Positions 9,945 to 20,719 of a stretch of DNA of 64,000 nucleotides are shown in pieces (the first letter of the stretch is position 1; every line of letters begins with the position of its first letter). The notes under the pieces are model-generated. The model had not been told where the DNA came from, made no database searches, and was given only the letters and a program-made list of their open reading frames with translations. The DNA is from Rhodocollybia butyracea. Taxonomy: Eukaryota > Basidiomycota > Agaricomycetes > Agaricales > Omphalotaceae. The stretch lies in assembly GCA_015501585.1 (NCBI GenBank), contig JADNRY010000045.1, positions 62,001-126,000 of the forward strand, in the 5' to 3' direction. The translations under genes and the position numbers were made by a program.

Positions 9945-10486
9945 GCCATTATGCCGACTCCACCGCATTATCTTATCCCGAGAGCCCTAAATCCTTTCAG
10001 TCCCCTAGTCTCTTCCAAAATGGCTCACCCGTTGATGTCTTGACACTCATGATCTAAAACTTCCCAGTTCAATCAACAGACACATTCAACAGTCCTCCTT
10101 ATCCCTCCCCCAATGATCCTCCAGCAAATCTTATCTTCTGAACCATGCACTGAACTTCTCGCAGCCCCCGAGTCGACTCTGTGAACTGATTTTGTTCTCG
10201 TTGCAGCAGCAATCTACGACGCCGAAGTTCTCGCCTCTCCTGCCGCTCCTGCTCCCAACTCCCTCCTGGTGTTGTGCTTCCTGCACCTGCATACGTACCG
10301 GTCTATATCTATTCTCCTACTCCCAAGTACATCTCTAGCTCCACATCAAATGAACTCATTCGCAATGCAACAAAAACCTTTGCGTGCTGCTCACCACTGT
10401 GGGTGTGCTACAAATCCTTCACAGTGAAAGAGTGCAGAAAGTTTCCCGCTCTTTGCGAAGCTGCTGCAAATTGGCAGAATAAATAA
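9945..10486 (+). pseudogene. Mug135-like copy 3, decayed, beside the functional KGD2
   Basis: The promoter-like stretch with TATGCCGACTC and the start ATGGCTCACCC (10020) match the intact gene at 188. The frame then stops after a few codons (MAHPLMS). The exon-2 match (ATCTACGACGCCGAAGTTCTCGCCTCT) lacks about 25 bp, and exons 4-5 are not found. The tail with ACAGTGAAAGAGTGCAGAAA matches sequence downstream of copies 1 and 2. It is convergent with KGD2. So at the locus with a working KGD2 the Mug135 gene is dead, while at 0-1.7 kb the reverse holds. Confidence 0.8.
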
Positions 10487-10619
10487 GTTTCGTTACATAC
10501 TGAACATGCAAAATTTGCCTCCATCCATAGTACAGCCTAGTCTCGAATGAGTCTCGCTGACAGGAGTAAAGAACATAGACGACGAGCCGTCCATTAGTAG
10601 TAAATAATAAGGTAATTGC

Positions 10620-12316
10620 TCATGCGAGTAACATCCTCCTAGGGTCCTCAAGATAATCTTTGACGCGAACTACATGATTCATTAGCAAGGGAACGTGGAG
10701 AATGGGAGTTGCAGAACGCACCGAGGAACGTCACTGCCTCTCGTCCGTCCAACAAACGATGATCGTATGTAAGTGCTACGACCATGATAGGGCGAATGAC
10801 AATCTGACCGTCAACCACGACGGGCTTGTCCTTGATCGCGTGCATGCCTAGAACAGCGGACTGAGGCAAGTTGATAATAGGTGTACCATACAGAGACCCG
10901 AAGACACCGCCGTTGGAGCTGACATGGAATTTCAGTACGAAATCTTCAAGTAAAGCCGTAAAAACCATACATAGTGAACGTTCCTCCAGCCATATCTTCA
11001 AGAGTGAGTTTTCCATCCCGGGCCTGTCGGTAACTGAGTCTACGAATTTATTCGATGTATGAAATCACGGACCTTCTTTCCGAGACCAGCAATCTCTTTC
11101 TCAATCTCCACAAAGTTCATTCCTTCCACATTCCGAACGACCGGGGTAACCAAACCTTTGGGTGTCGCGACGGCGACACTAAGGTCAACGAATTCGTGAT
11201 ACACGATCTCGTCGCCCTCGATGTAAGCGTTGGCGGCAGGAATTTCCTTCAGCGCGAGAGTGCAAGCTTTAGCGAACGCGCTCATGAAACCGAGTTTGAC
11301 ATCGTGCTCTTTAAGGACAGCGTCCTTATACCGTTTCCGCATATCCATAAGTGATGACATGTCGATTTCGTTGAAAGTGGTGAGTGCCGCAGCGGCATTT
11401 TGGGACTCTTTGAGACGTTCTGCAATACGGAGACGCATCCTGTTCATCTTGACCTGTAACGGTGAAGGTGAGTACGGTTTCCCGGATACAAAGAACAGAA
11501 CTCACCCTGGTTTCATTCCTGCTTCCGGCAGCCGGAGTCGGAGTCGGAGGTTTTGAGGCGGCAGGTTTGGGTGCTTCCTTCTTCGAAGGCTCTTTACTTT
11601 CTGGTGGCGGTGGTGCGGGCTTTTTGGTCTCTTTGGGTTCCGAGTCTTTGGGCTGCTCCTTTGGTTGTGGTTTCTCGTCTTTTGATTCTTCCTTGGGAGG
11701 TGACGAGGAAGCTACGGTGTCAAAAAGATAAGCCAGATGAATACATTCACGAGAGACAACCTACATTCACTGACTTCACCAGGCTCAAGAATAAATAGAT
11801 CTTGACCAACAGTAACGGTGTCCTCCTCGTTTGCCAATAATTCCTTAATGGTTCCCGATGTTGGTGCATTTACAGAAACGTCGATCTAGCAAAAATAGCT
11901 CAGTGAATAGAACCGGGATGAAGGTTTATGCGGACCTTGTCGGTCTCGATAGTCGCGACTTCTTCGTCGGCAGCAACAGTGTCGCCGACTTGTTTTGACC
12001 AAGACTTTAAGGTACCCTCTGAGATAGATTCCGCCATCTGAGGGACTTTGACGGTCTCCGCTGTACATACATTGTACATTAGATGCTGAAATTGTTCGAT
12101 GACACAGATCCTCACCCTGCAGAAGACTTGTTGAGTGAAACTGGGCCCGCCTAATTCTTCCACTGGATGCTTTCCTGATGAATTTCGTTCAGAAATTCAA
12201 TCTACGTGTAGTTCTCTGACAACGTACCAGCCTCTTGACAAGGTTAAAGCAGTCCCTCTGTGGACGTTCAAGACGCCTTTTCCACGAGCAACAGCAATTA
12301 TTTGCTTCGAAAGCAT
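10620..12316 (-). CDS. KGD2: Dihydrolipoyllysine succinyltransferase, E2 of 2-oxoglutarate dehydrogenase
   Basis: Transfers succinyl groups from the lipoyl arm to CoA in the mitochondrial 2-oxoglutarate dehydrogenase complex (TCA cycle). The start at 12316 gives an Arg-rich leader ([20 protein letters not shown]), a probable mitochondrial presequence. Next is the lipoyl domain ([15 protein letters not shown], lipoylated Lys in [20 protein letters not shown]), a Pro/Lys/Glu-rich linker, then the acyltransferase domain ([63 protein letters not shown]). The active-site motif DHRLLDG is present, and the protein ends [14 protein letters not shown]. All introns (about eight) have usable GT-AG sites and restore the family sequence, so this copy looks functional. 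It is the likely source of the three truncated fragments at 1.5, 4.7 and 8.2 kb. As in other fungi, no clear peripheral-subunit-binding domain is visible. Confidence 0.95.
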
Positions 12317-12837
12317 ATTGGAAGTTGAGAAACAGACGTCTGACGTCTGTGAATTATGTAGGGGAAAATGAGAGAAGATGTAATTTGTTGGGAGCTTTGT
12401 TTGGCGCGCGTCAATCGGTTGCCGCTTAGCCGGCGGTTGCCCCGTAGCACCTCGTGGCACTCGTTCATAAGTGCGTCACGCCTGCCGTGTGCTCATCCCG
12501 GCATTGGCAGATCATCGAGAGTGAGGACGCCAGGGATGAGGACATAAAGGAGAGCGACCAGGAATAACTTACGCTACCTTGATATATCATCTCTCACTTC
12601 TTCCACCGGTGCGCTACAGCTTACATCTCTCTTCGCGAATCGAGCTCACTGTAGCCTGGCTATGCGAGGCCGGCTCCCTTGCGGCGCCGGGACCTCACAA
12701 GACCTCAGTATCTATCTTGTATCTATCGAAAGATTTCGGTGATATTTGTCGGAACCCCCTGGTGCTTAAACACAAGTACGGATCCTTTGTTGATCTCACC
12801 GCGTATTTTAAAGTACAATAAGTACATGCGTATCCGG
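12317..12837. other. Intergenic, no gene seen (520 bp)
   Basis: Lies between the KGD2 start and the pectinesterase stop, so it must hold the KGD2 promoter and the pectinesterase terminator. A short direct repeat GACGTCTGACGTCTG is at about 12337-12351. Open frames here are short and have no features. Confidence 0.5.
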
Positions 12838-14189
12838 TCAAACAAAATAACTAGTGTCTACCCAAGACTGCCAGTTCGAGCCAACAGCACTAGAGATAGA
12901 AAACGCTGCCGCCTCACTGGCGGTAAGTTGAGTCGCCCAGGCGGCTCGATTCAACTTGGTCGCACCAGGACCAGTTGTGTTGAAGTCAGCGTTCAAAACA
13001 TTGTCGATACTATCCGCTTCTCCATCCCAAAGTGACCAAACCGCTGGGTTCGGCGCAACTTCGAGGTTGGTAGATTCGAAGATAACTCTGTTGAAAGATA
13101 AATTAAGATGGTAATTTCATCACTTCAAGGAAAAGACGAACTTGGCAAAGTCTGGGTAACATTCGTCAAGTTAGCGAAACAACAAAGAAACAAAAGACTG
13201 ATACACACCTGACCATGGGCGACCAAAGAAATACGATCCAGCGGTTCCGGAGTTTGCACCAGAGCCTAATACTATTGTGTTTTGATGGAAAACGTCTGAA
13301 AAAATCCATGAGTATATATCGACAAGATCCAATGGAGACTTCACAGCTTCCCCCATCATTGGTTTGACGTCCACTGGCGGTGATACTACCTCCTGCAGCT
13401 AACACTCCGATGGTGTTCCCTGCAAATGAAGGGTTTTCAAGAAAAAAGGATACATCCTCAGAAATAAAAAATTTACCTCCAAAGTATGCAGACCCTTCAC
13501 GCCCAAAGATGAAATCAATGCCACCCTTTCGGAAGTATGAGCGTCGAACGCTCAGCCTTCGTCCGAAAAAGACCTATCACCTACCTCAATGTATCCCTTC
13601 AAGTACACCTGAGTTCCCTCGTTCGCATATAATGTGTCCTGATACCCGAAAAATCCACACGCGTATAACCCAACCTGGCTTCCATATTGGCTGAGAGCGA
13701 TAGCTTGCACACCGGGACCAAAGGTGTTCTTAACGTTGACATTGTACATACTAAAATTGTTTTTGTGAATCCGGAGGGTACCCGAGGCGTCGTCGGAACC
13801 AGCGGTACTTGCTGGCGAGTTAAAGGATATGATGGCCTGATTGGACGTGTAAGTGGTAGTGTCCGTCGTGTAGCCGTATATCTATCATTGTTCACCGATT
13901 TACTACATCAAGCAGAAAATATAGAAGAAAATGCACTATAACTCACTGTTAACGGGCCTGTACGTGTAATATCGATATGCTCCACATAGGTACCCGGATA
14001 GATGAACAGAGACTTAGTAGATGTATCATCTAAAGAGTTCAACGCTGCAGTAATCGTTGAGAATTGACCCGCAGTAGTTGTTCCAGCTTTGACGACAACA
14101 GCACCAGCCGGAGGCGAGGTCCTTGTTGCCGCGAGAGCAGTACGCAAGCCTGATAGTAAGACTGAACAGACCAGAAGATTGAATAGCAT
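12838..14189 (-). CDS. Pectin methylesterase (pectinesterase, CE8)
   Basis: Removes methyl esters from plant pectin outside the cell. The start at 14189 gives a signal peptide (MLFNLLVCSVLLSGLRTALA), then AGQFSTITAALNSL and LFIYPGTYVEHI, typical of the beta-helix N-terminus. Conserved CE8 blocks follow in order: the NVKNTFG strand, GYQDTLYA (catalytic Gln), GGIDFIFGREGSAYF (catalytic Asp) and GSYFFGRPWS (substrate-binding Arg). These are split over several exons joined by short introns. The C-terminus is SAVGSNWQSWVDTSYFV. All key residues are kept and no break is seen. Length is roughly 330 residues, usual for secreted fungal enzymes. It is next to another secreted-protein gene on the same strand. 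Confidence 0.93.
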
Positions 14190-14638
14190 AGCGAGCTAAG
14201 GGAACACTAGGCGTCACATTGACCTTTTAAAGCTCTTCTTGAGGACTGGTAAATGAGAGGGCCGGTTGAATACGAATAACGCGGTCCGTAAGGTTAAACC
14301 GGGGATGAACGCAGGATAAACTCAGCGTAGATGGTCACAGGCTCCGAGCACCTGAGTGGCATCTGAAGGATACGCGCCGGCATCATTTCCGTCTGACAAG
14401 ATCCTCTAAGAATGTTAGGTCGAAAACTCAAGACTCCTAGGAGTTTTGTACAGGCGACTACAGCAGGGGAAACCCCGTCGAGCATGGAGTTGGTAGCAAA
14501 ATATCCATGAATTACAAGGAGAAAGCCTATAGTACAATACTTCTCTACAACAGGTCCGAAATGGCACGTTTTAAGCAGGCTTAACCGTAACGCTAGAATT
14601 CCTCATTAGCTAATGACAGTCGAATAAAAGGAACGAAC
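14190..14638. other. Intergenic, no gene seen (450 bp)
   Basis: Upstream of the pectinesterase and downstream of the next minus-strand gene. Nothing beyond short open frames is seen. Confidence 0.5.
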
Positions 14639-17317
14639 TCACATAGCAGATCCAATCTGAATATTCGTCGCAACAGCTTCAAGACCAGAGGAACTTGCAA
14701 GGCACGATGCAGCAAATGATGCGGTACTATTGCTCGCCAAGGGAGCCTCGGCTGCTGCTGCTGCCCTGGATTTAAAAACAGGAGGAAGCGACCGCCTCGT
14801 CGAAGTGGCATTTGCACCTCCGAAGCATTTCTGTACACACGTTCAGCCATGAAAAGTAGTATTTAAGTTGACTGGTATTTACCTGGAATAACACAAATTC
14901 TTTGTTGAACAGCGGCACCTGAGTACTGGCGTCGAATAATTTGAAGAATGAGCCTTCAGCGCCCACATTTGCAGCGATGCCGGTGTCTATCTCGATACAG
15001 CCGCTGAATTGTACCCCAGTTGAAGACGATCTGAATATGGAGGTTATTATGAAAGTACCTCTGGGGGTTGAGGGATACTCACGCAATACTGTCACCAGAT
15101 GAACCTGAAGAACTACTGCTAGAGTCGGAGCTGGACGTGTTCGAAGCAGAAGCATTAGATGCAGCTGCTCGTTTAGCGAACCGAACAGCTTGGGCGACCG
15201 AAGTTGGCTTAGGAGCCGCAGCCACATTTCTCTTGACTTTGTAAGATGACCCAGCTGAGTATGTACTGCCATAGTTAGTAGAGTTGGAGTTACCGTAGCT
15301 GGTACTGGTTGAGTTGGAGCTGCTGGAGTCGGTATTGGTAGAGTTGGAGCTGGTCCCAGTCGAGTCTGTAGAGGTCGAATTTGACGGCGAGACAGTGATA
15401 GTATCGCTTGCATCCAAAGAAAGTTGCATAGTAGCACTTGCATGTAGATCCACAAACACTGTTGCCGATGCGACATTATCCAAGACTTGTATCCCAAAGT
15501 TGAGACTAGTGAAGAGATCAACGAGTGCGCTAAAAGAATGGGAAAAGAAAATCCTACCTAGGTATCAAGTGCGCTGTGACCGATCTAGAAAATGAAAGCA
15601 TAAGAATGAAGGATAGGCAGCCACTGGTGAACAAACAAACATACCCAGTAGATTGGACGGATGGAGTGAGGGACAGTGATAAGGCTGAAAGAAGAAGCGT
15701 CAACAAGAAGACAATTGCCTGTCGACGAAAGGGCATACGTACGGGTGTTACCTGGGTTAAAGTCTCCACTTGAACCATTGCTGTTGTCCGGAAAGTCGAA
15801 CGACACATTGGTAACATTGTATACAATGCCTACATTCAGGTCCGCCGCGAGATTAAGGCTAGCAGTGGCCTCAACACTAACATCGAAGCTAGGACCGAGG
15901 GTGAGGATTCTAAGACAAAGCAATTATAAGTCGAGATGCACGACGGATAGACAGATCGACGTCGCATACCCAGGAAAATCAAGCCCAGGGAGACCGATTG
16001 GCGGGATGATCTGAATCTCTCCTGTGTCAAAGGTAGTCTACACCATCCAGAGTGAGCAATGGAAGAAATCGGAAACCAAGTACATTACTCACCGAAGCTC
16101 CTGCGTTCAAATCCAGCGACCCATCGATATCGGCATTCATACTTACGGTTATAGCGAAGTCGGAGAGATCAGGAGGAACAATTGTTCCTTGCGCAGCCAA
16201 ACCGACGCTGACCAAAGCGTTAGCCTTTCCGTCCACCCCTATATCTAGAGTGATGTCCTCGTTTCCACATTTGATGTCCTTGTTAAGCAGAGTAGCGGAT
16301 TTATCTACACTGATGGGAGGAAGAACATCGGTTTTGTTCACGTTGACGTTGTTCAGGCCCTTGATGGCTAAAAAAACGGTGGGTAGGTAGTAGGGGCGGA
16401 GGAAATAAAGAAGAGGTACGGAGAAAAAGGGAGGAAAGAGAGCTTAGTGGAAATTGGACTCAGTAGCATGGAGGACACTCACAATTAATGGCGTTGCCTA
16501 CAAAACCAGACAAACTTCGACTCGCGATCCGGCTGCTCCTCCGAGAAGATGTTGAAACTAAAGAACCATTCACATCTGCTCCAGGAAAGTTGGCGCCCTG
16601 GATGGCGATATTGACGACTCCATACCTGTTCGGAGGTAAGCATTAAGAATTTCAAGAGTAACGCTCGGATGCGGATAGACGTACGTAGAGGAGTCAATCG
16701 CACTAAAGTTTGTGTCCAGTGACAATGCGTGGACCTGAGGCAAGGTACCGTTCCCATCACGCCTGACGAAACGCGCAGAGATGTTGGCTGGGATGGTCTG
16801 ATCATCCGGTACATAGGATTTTGCAACACGCGCAAAGGCACTCTGTCCGCACTTGAATCCAAAAATTAGATGATATCATTCATTGTCAAAATGAAACGCA
16901 CATTCTCCGGTAATCTGACAAGCTTGCCTTCGGCCCCACTACTACCTTGAAACAAGTTATCACATCCTGCAGCTGTTGTATCATTACTCATGCACATGAT
17001 ACGGATGTCTTGAGCTAAAGCCGTCGCAGAGCAGTTGAGAATCTGCCGTCGATCATTCAGATTCCAGAGATAGAACTTCAGGTAAAGGAACTTGCCTGCC
17101 AGCCAGCCGCGGTTGTTATGTCGGATATCGCATTGGGTGAACCCCAGATTTGCATTGTCCCAGACCCATTCTGACCTGGCGCAGCAGTCAAAGAATAAGA
17201 ACAAACACCATCAAAGCAGGGTGTGTTCCAGTCGTTGGCTGCAGATGTATAAGTGATAAATGAAAGTGACCCGGCAACGAGGAGGCGAAGTTTGAATGTT
17301 GAAAAAGAGACGACCAT
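14639..17317 (-). CDS. Large secreted Ser/Asn-rich protein, cell-surface type
   Basis: The start at 17317 gives a signal peptide ending near TYTSA, then NDWNTPCFDGVCSYSL. About ten exons follow, giving roughly 700 residues. Recognisable stretches in order are AISDITTAAGWQ, AQDIRIMCMSND, AGCDNLFQGSSGAEGKLVRL, CGQSAFARVAKSYVP, IKCGNEDITLDIGVDGK, IQIIPPIGLPGLDFPG and a low-complexity Ser/Asn/Thr segment at about 15060-15380. A final region has two spaced cysteines (SGCIEIDT, KCFGGANA) and the protein ends TNIQIGSAM. This pattern matches conserved hypothetical extracellular proteins of mushrooms; the beta-rich middle may correspond to a DUF7223-like domain, from memory and not checked. I see no catalytic motif and no clear GPI tail. 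The gene is divergent from the cytosine deaminase. Confidence 0.75.
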
Positions 17318-18000
17318 GGCGCTCCAAAAGAATTGCTCAAGGATAAATCAAATCGCTCGAGAAGAAAAAGAAGTCAAAGCCAGCCGGGGCAAGGAATGAA
17401 ACGAAAACGAAAAGAAGAACGAAAAGCCCCGGAAGGAGAAAGAAAAAGGAAAGGAGGCGACGAGACCGAAAAAGCAGTCGATCGTCTTCCGAGAAAAGTT
17501 GTGGGGAGTTGTCAACGACGTGCGCTCATTTTATCATGTATTATCATCTACTAGTACATGTGCAGTATCAGGGAAATGTATGTGGTGTCAAGGAAGATCA
17601 AGTGCAACTCACCCTGTGGTTGCCTGATACCATAGTAATCATCACTGATCTATGGCTCAGGGCTGTACTTGGCTCGATACTCAACGCTTAGCGCTTAACC
17701 TTGACAGAATCACAGTACACGGGAGAGTAAACGCCAGTGATTCAAGGTCCCAACGAGTTGAGATAGTTTGAGAACCGAGAACCGATGGGGCCATGAGGTG
17801 CCCTGGTGTTTTTTCAATCTAATGGATTTCAGCGAAGAAGAGCATTCATGGTAGCTTGTGTGATATACCCGAACCAAAAGCGTAACAAGTATCCACCATA
17901 AATCCTACTATGGAGACGAGTGTCCGTGAGAAACAGACGGCGTCTCCAGACTCCAGTTCTTCGTGAGAGGGAAGACCTCGCCTTTATCACGATAATCCCT
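17318..18000. promoter_or_regulatory. Divergent intergenic region (680 bp)
   Basis: Lies between the start of the secreted-protein gene (minus) and the cytosine deaminase (plus), so it should hold both promoters. The 17340-17500 part is purine-rich (GAAGAAAAAGAAG-like). I could not pick out a convincing TATA or CCAAT element. Confidence 0.4.
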
Positions 18001-18647
18001 ATGTCTGCTCGTACGATGAAATGGGAAGAGTGTGATCGGATTGGTATAGAAAAAGCGCTGGAACAAGCACACAAAAGCTTTGCAGAAGGCGGAATCCCGA
18101 TAGGATGCGCGCTGGTTGGGTCTGATAAGACTGTACTAGGACTAGGCCATAACGAAAGGATACAAAAGTCATCGGCAATTCTCCACGCTGAAATCTCAGC
18201 CTTCGAGAATGCGGGACGACTGAAGGCTAGCGTCTATCGGAATGCTACACTTGTAAGTCTCGATGTTTGCTTTGAAAAAAAATAACTTACAGTACTGTGC
18301 TTACAGTATACCACGCTGAGGTAAAGAATATCATGAACAAACTCCACATGCCCACTAACACCTCTCGGAATCTGCAGCCCGTGCAGCATGTGCACTGGAG
18401 CGATTTTATTGTACCGCATTCCTCGGATAGTCATTTTAGAACATGTAACATTTCTTGGAGGTGAAGAACTGTTGAAAGAGCACGGTGTAGAAGTGATAGT
18501 GCACGATAACAAAGAGTGCAAGGAGCTGATGGCTCGGTTTATTGAAGAAAAGCCAGAGGCGCGTCAGATTTTCTTCTTTCGTCATCAGAATCAGTACCAA
18601 TCTTTGCAATTTATTAGGAATGGAACGAAGATATAGGAGAGGAGTAA
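18001..18647 (+). CDS. FCY1: Cytosine deaminase (Fcy1-like)
   Basis: Converts cytosine to uracil in pyrimidine salvage. Best exon model: 18001-18252, 18307-18320 (14 nt), 18378-18558, 18618-18647, total 477 nt, 158 residues, the same length as yeast Fcy1. Zinc ligands and catalytic Glu are present: HAEIS (His, Glu) and SPCSMCTGA (two Cys). The microexon encodes YTTLS just before the Cys motif. The last intron has a GC donor (18559) and AG acceptor (18617). It removes an in-frame readthrough and gives the family-typical end WNEDIGEE; without it the C-terminus would be a non-family tail ending at 18636. MSARTMKW at 18001 and a second Met at 18016 are both possible starts. The next gene, NAP1, starts 160 bp downstream. 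Confidence 0.92.
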
Positions 18648-18808
18648 GTGGAGAGAGTTATTACGAGCGAGTTACGAATTGCTGTCGCGTCGGGCCTTGA
18701 AAAAAATAATTTTTCGCGCAACACGTGGACGGAAATACCCGGCACGGGACATGAGGGGAAAAGTTTTTTAAAACGTCCCTTATTTCTTACAGCCACCTTT
18801 CCTGCCCA

Positions 18809-20302
18809 ATGTCGTCGAGTGTCCCCATTTCCGGCAGTAGTAACATTACCGCGCCAACGCCTCAGAACACGCCTCTGAGCCATGCTCCCATCGCAGCCGG
18901 TCTTTCGAGGCCAACTGTCCCTGATATCACAGAGGATAAGGAAGAAGACGACGATGAAAACGAAAATGAAAACGAAGACGCATTACATGAACATGCTCTG
19001 GCATTGGTTCAGGGTAAACTGGCTAGTCTACTCGGGAAAAGCTCTGGTTATATCGATAGCCTGCCTGTCGAAGTGAAGCGCAGTGTTGAGGCGCTAAAGG
19101 GCGTACAGGTTCAACAAAATGAGATCCAGAACAAGTACAAAAGAGAATGTCTTGAACTAGAAAAAAAGGTTCGTAGTCTTATCGCGTGTTTCTCAGCTAT
19201 TTTCAACTTCTTTTGCCAGTATCTCGCTATTCAAAAGCCTTTGTATGAGCGCCGAGAGGCCATCATCAATGGTTCTGCGGACGCTACGTCGGAGGAGATC
19301 GAGGCGGGTGAAAAGCAGTCTTTGGAGGATGACCCAGATTATGTCGCTCTGCCCAAAGATGTGTCAGGGCCAAATGCGATCCCTGAATTTTGGCTGACGG
19401 CTCTCCGGAATCACATCGGTCTTGCTGACCTCATCACCGAGCGCGATGAAGGTGCCCTCAAGCATCTCATTGACATCCGGCTCTCATATCTCGACGAAAA
19501 GGATCACGATGGAAAGCCTGGATTCAAAATATCATTCATCTTTACGCAAAATGAATTTTTCGAGAACGATGTCCTCGATAAGTCATATCTGTACCAGGAC
19601 AAGGTTGGATACTCGGGTGATTTCGTCTACTACAAAGCGATTGGTACAGATATCAAGTGGAAGGAGGATAAAGATCTCACCAAGGAATATGAAATCAAGA
19701 AGCAGCGTAACAAGAGTAAACATCCTTTCTCCTTATTTTACGTCGATAGCTCTAATCCTATTCTTTCAGATACTAATCGTACACGTCTTGTTCGCAAGGC
19801 TCGCCCAACGGAATCGTTCTTCAACTTTTTCACTCCTCTTGTTCCTCCATCAGATGATGACATCGAAAGTGGCAAGTATGAGCTTGAAGAGTTGGAAGAA
19901 ATCGAGGATAAATTCCAGATTGACTATCAGATCGGTGAGGACCTCAAAGAAAAGGTTCGTCTCTTTGTTCCCCTCTCTCGCAATCTACATCTGATTGCGC
20001 CTTCAGATTATCCCGAGGGCGGTTGATTACTTTACTGGCAAGGCGTTGGAATACGATGTTATGGATGAGGATGATGATGAGGATTATGAGGATTTAGAAG
20101 ATGATGACGATGAGGGTCGTTTTGATGATGTACGCGCGTTGACTGTTTTACTTCATGCCATGATCCTGACTTTGTTCTCTGATAGGATTCGGAATCCGAT
20201 GTTGACCTTCCTCCTGTTAGACGCCGTGGCCCACCAAAAGGTCGAGGTGGAGCCCCCGCCACTGCGAACAATGTCAACCCGGAGGAGTGTAAACAGCAGT
20301 AG
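18809..20302 (+). CDS. NAP1: Nucleosome assembly protein 1 (NAP family histone chaperone)
   Basis: Binds H2A-H2B and shuttles histones for nucleosome assembly. Order of features: Ser-rich N-terminus and acidic stretch (EDKEEDDDENENE), long dimerisation helix (VQVQQNEIQNKYKRECLELE), then NAP core with IPEFWLTALRNH, RLSYLDEKD, GFKISFIFTQNEFF and RPTESFFNFFTP. A strongly acidic tail (VMDEDDDEDYEDLEDDDDEG) and a short basic end (VRRRGPPKGRGG) ending NPEECKQQ follow. Two introns, 19169-19219 (51 nt) and 19707-19769 (63 nt), are multiples of three and have no in-frame stop, so a naive reading frame runs through them. Two later introns are out of phase. The protein is about 410 residues, normal for the family. 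Confidence 0.95.
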
Positions 20303-20719
20303 ATGGGAAGATGCTCCCAAACTGAGGCTTAGATGGCTTTCCTTGCGTGTTTAATACTTGGGTTCGCCGTACTCGCCTCATCCTCGTTTTTCATGAACAT
20401 CAACCTCTTTTGTTGTACAAGTGCTGCTTTGTTGATCCCTGTGCCTTTTGTGGGGGATACTATTGATTTCTTTTTGCTGGGCTGCACGCACTCTACCTTA
20501 CAATCTGGTTCAATCTTAAAATGTAAAACTTGTATCATGCTTGGTTTAATTCATGCGGACAGTTGTTCGGAGTGGGAAAAGTATGTGGTCGGATTGTAGT
20601 CGGATTGTAGTTGATACGTTCTACACGGTCTAAACATCCCTTTCCGTACAAAATGGCACTGAGAATTTACATTTATATACTGTACACTTTGTTTCAACCG
20701 AGGACTTGAGCTGGATCGT
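20303..20719. other. Convergent intergenic region (about 415 bp)
   Basis: Lies between the stop codons of NAP1 and the dioxygenase; it holds both 3' ends. No gene is seen. A direct repeat GTCGGATTGTAGTCGGATTGTAG is at about 20589-20611 (two 11-bp units). Confidence 0.5.
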
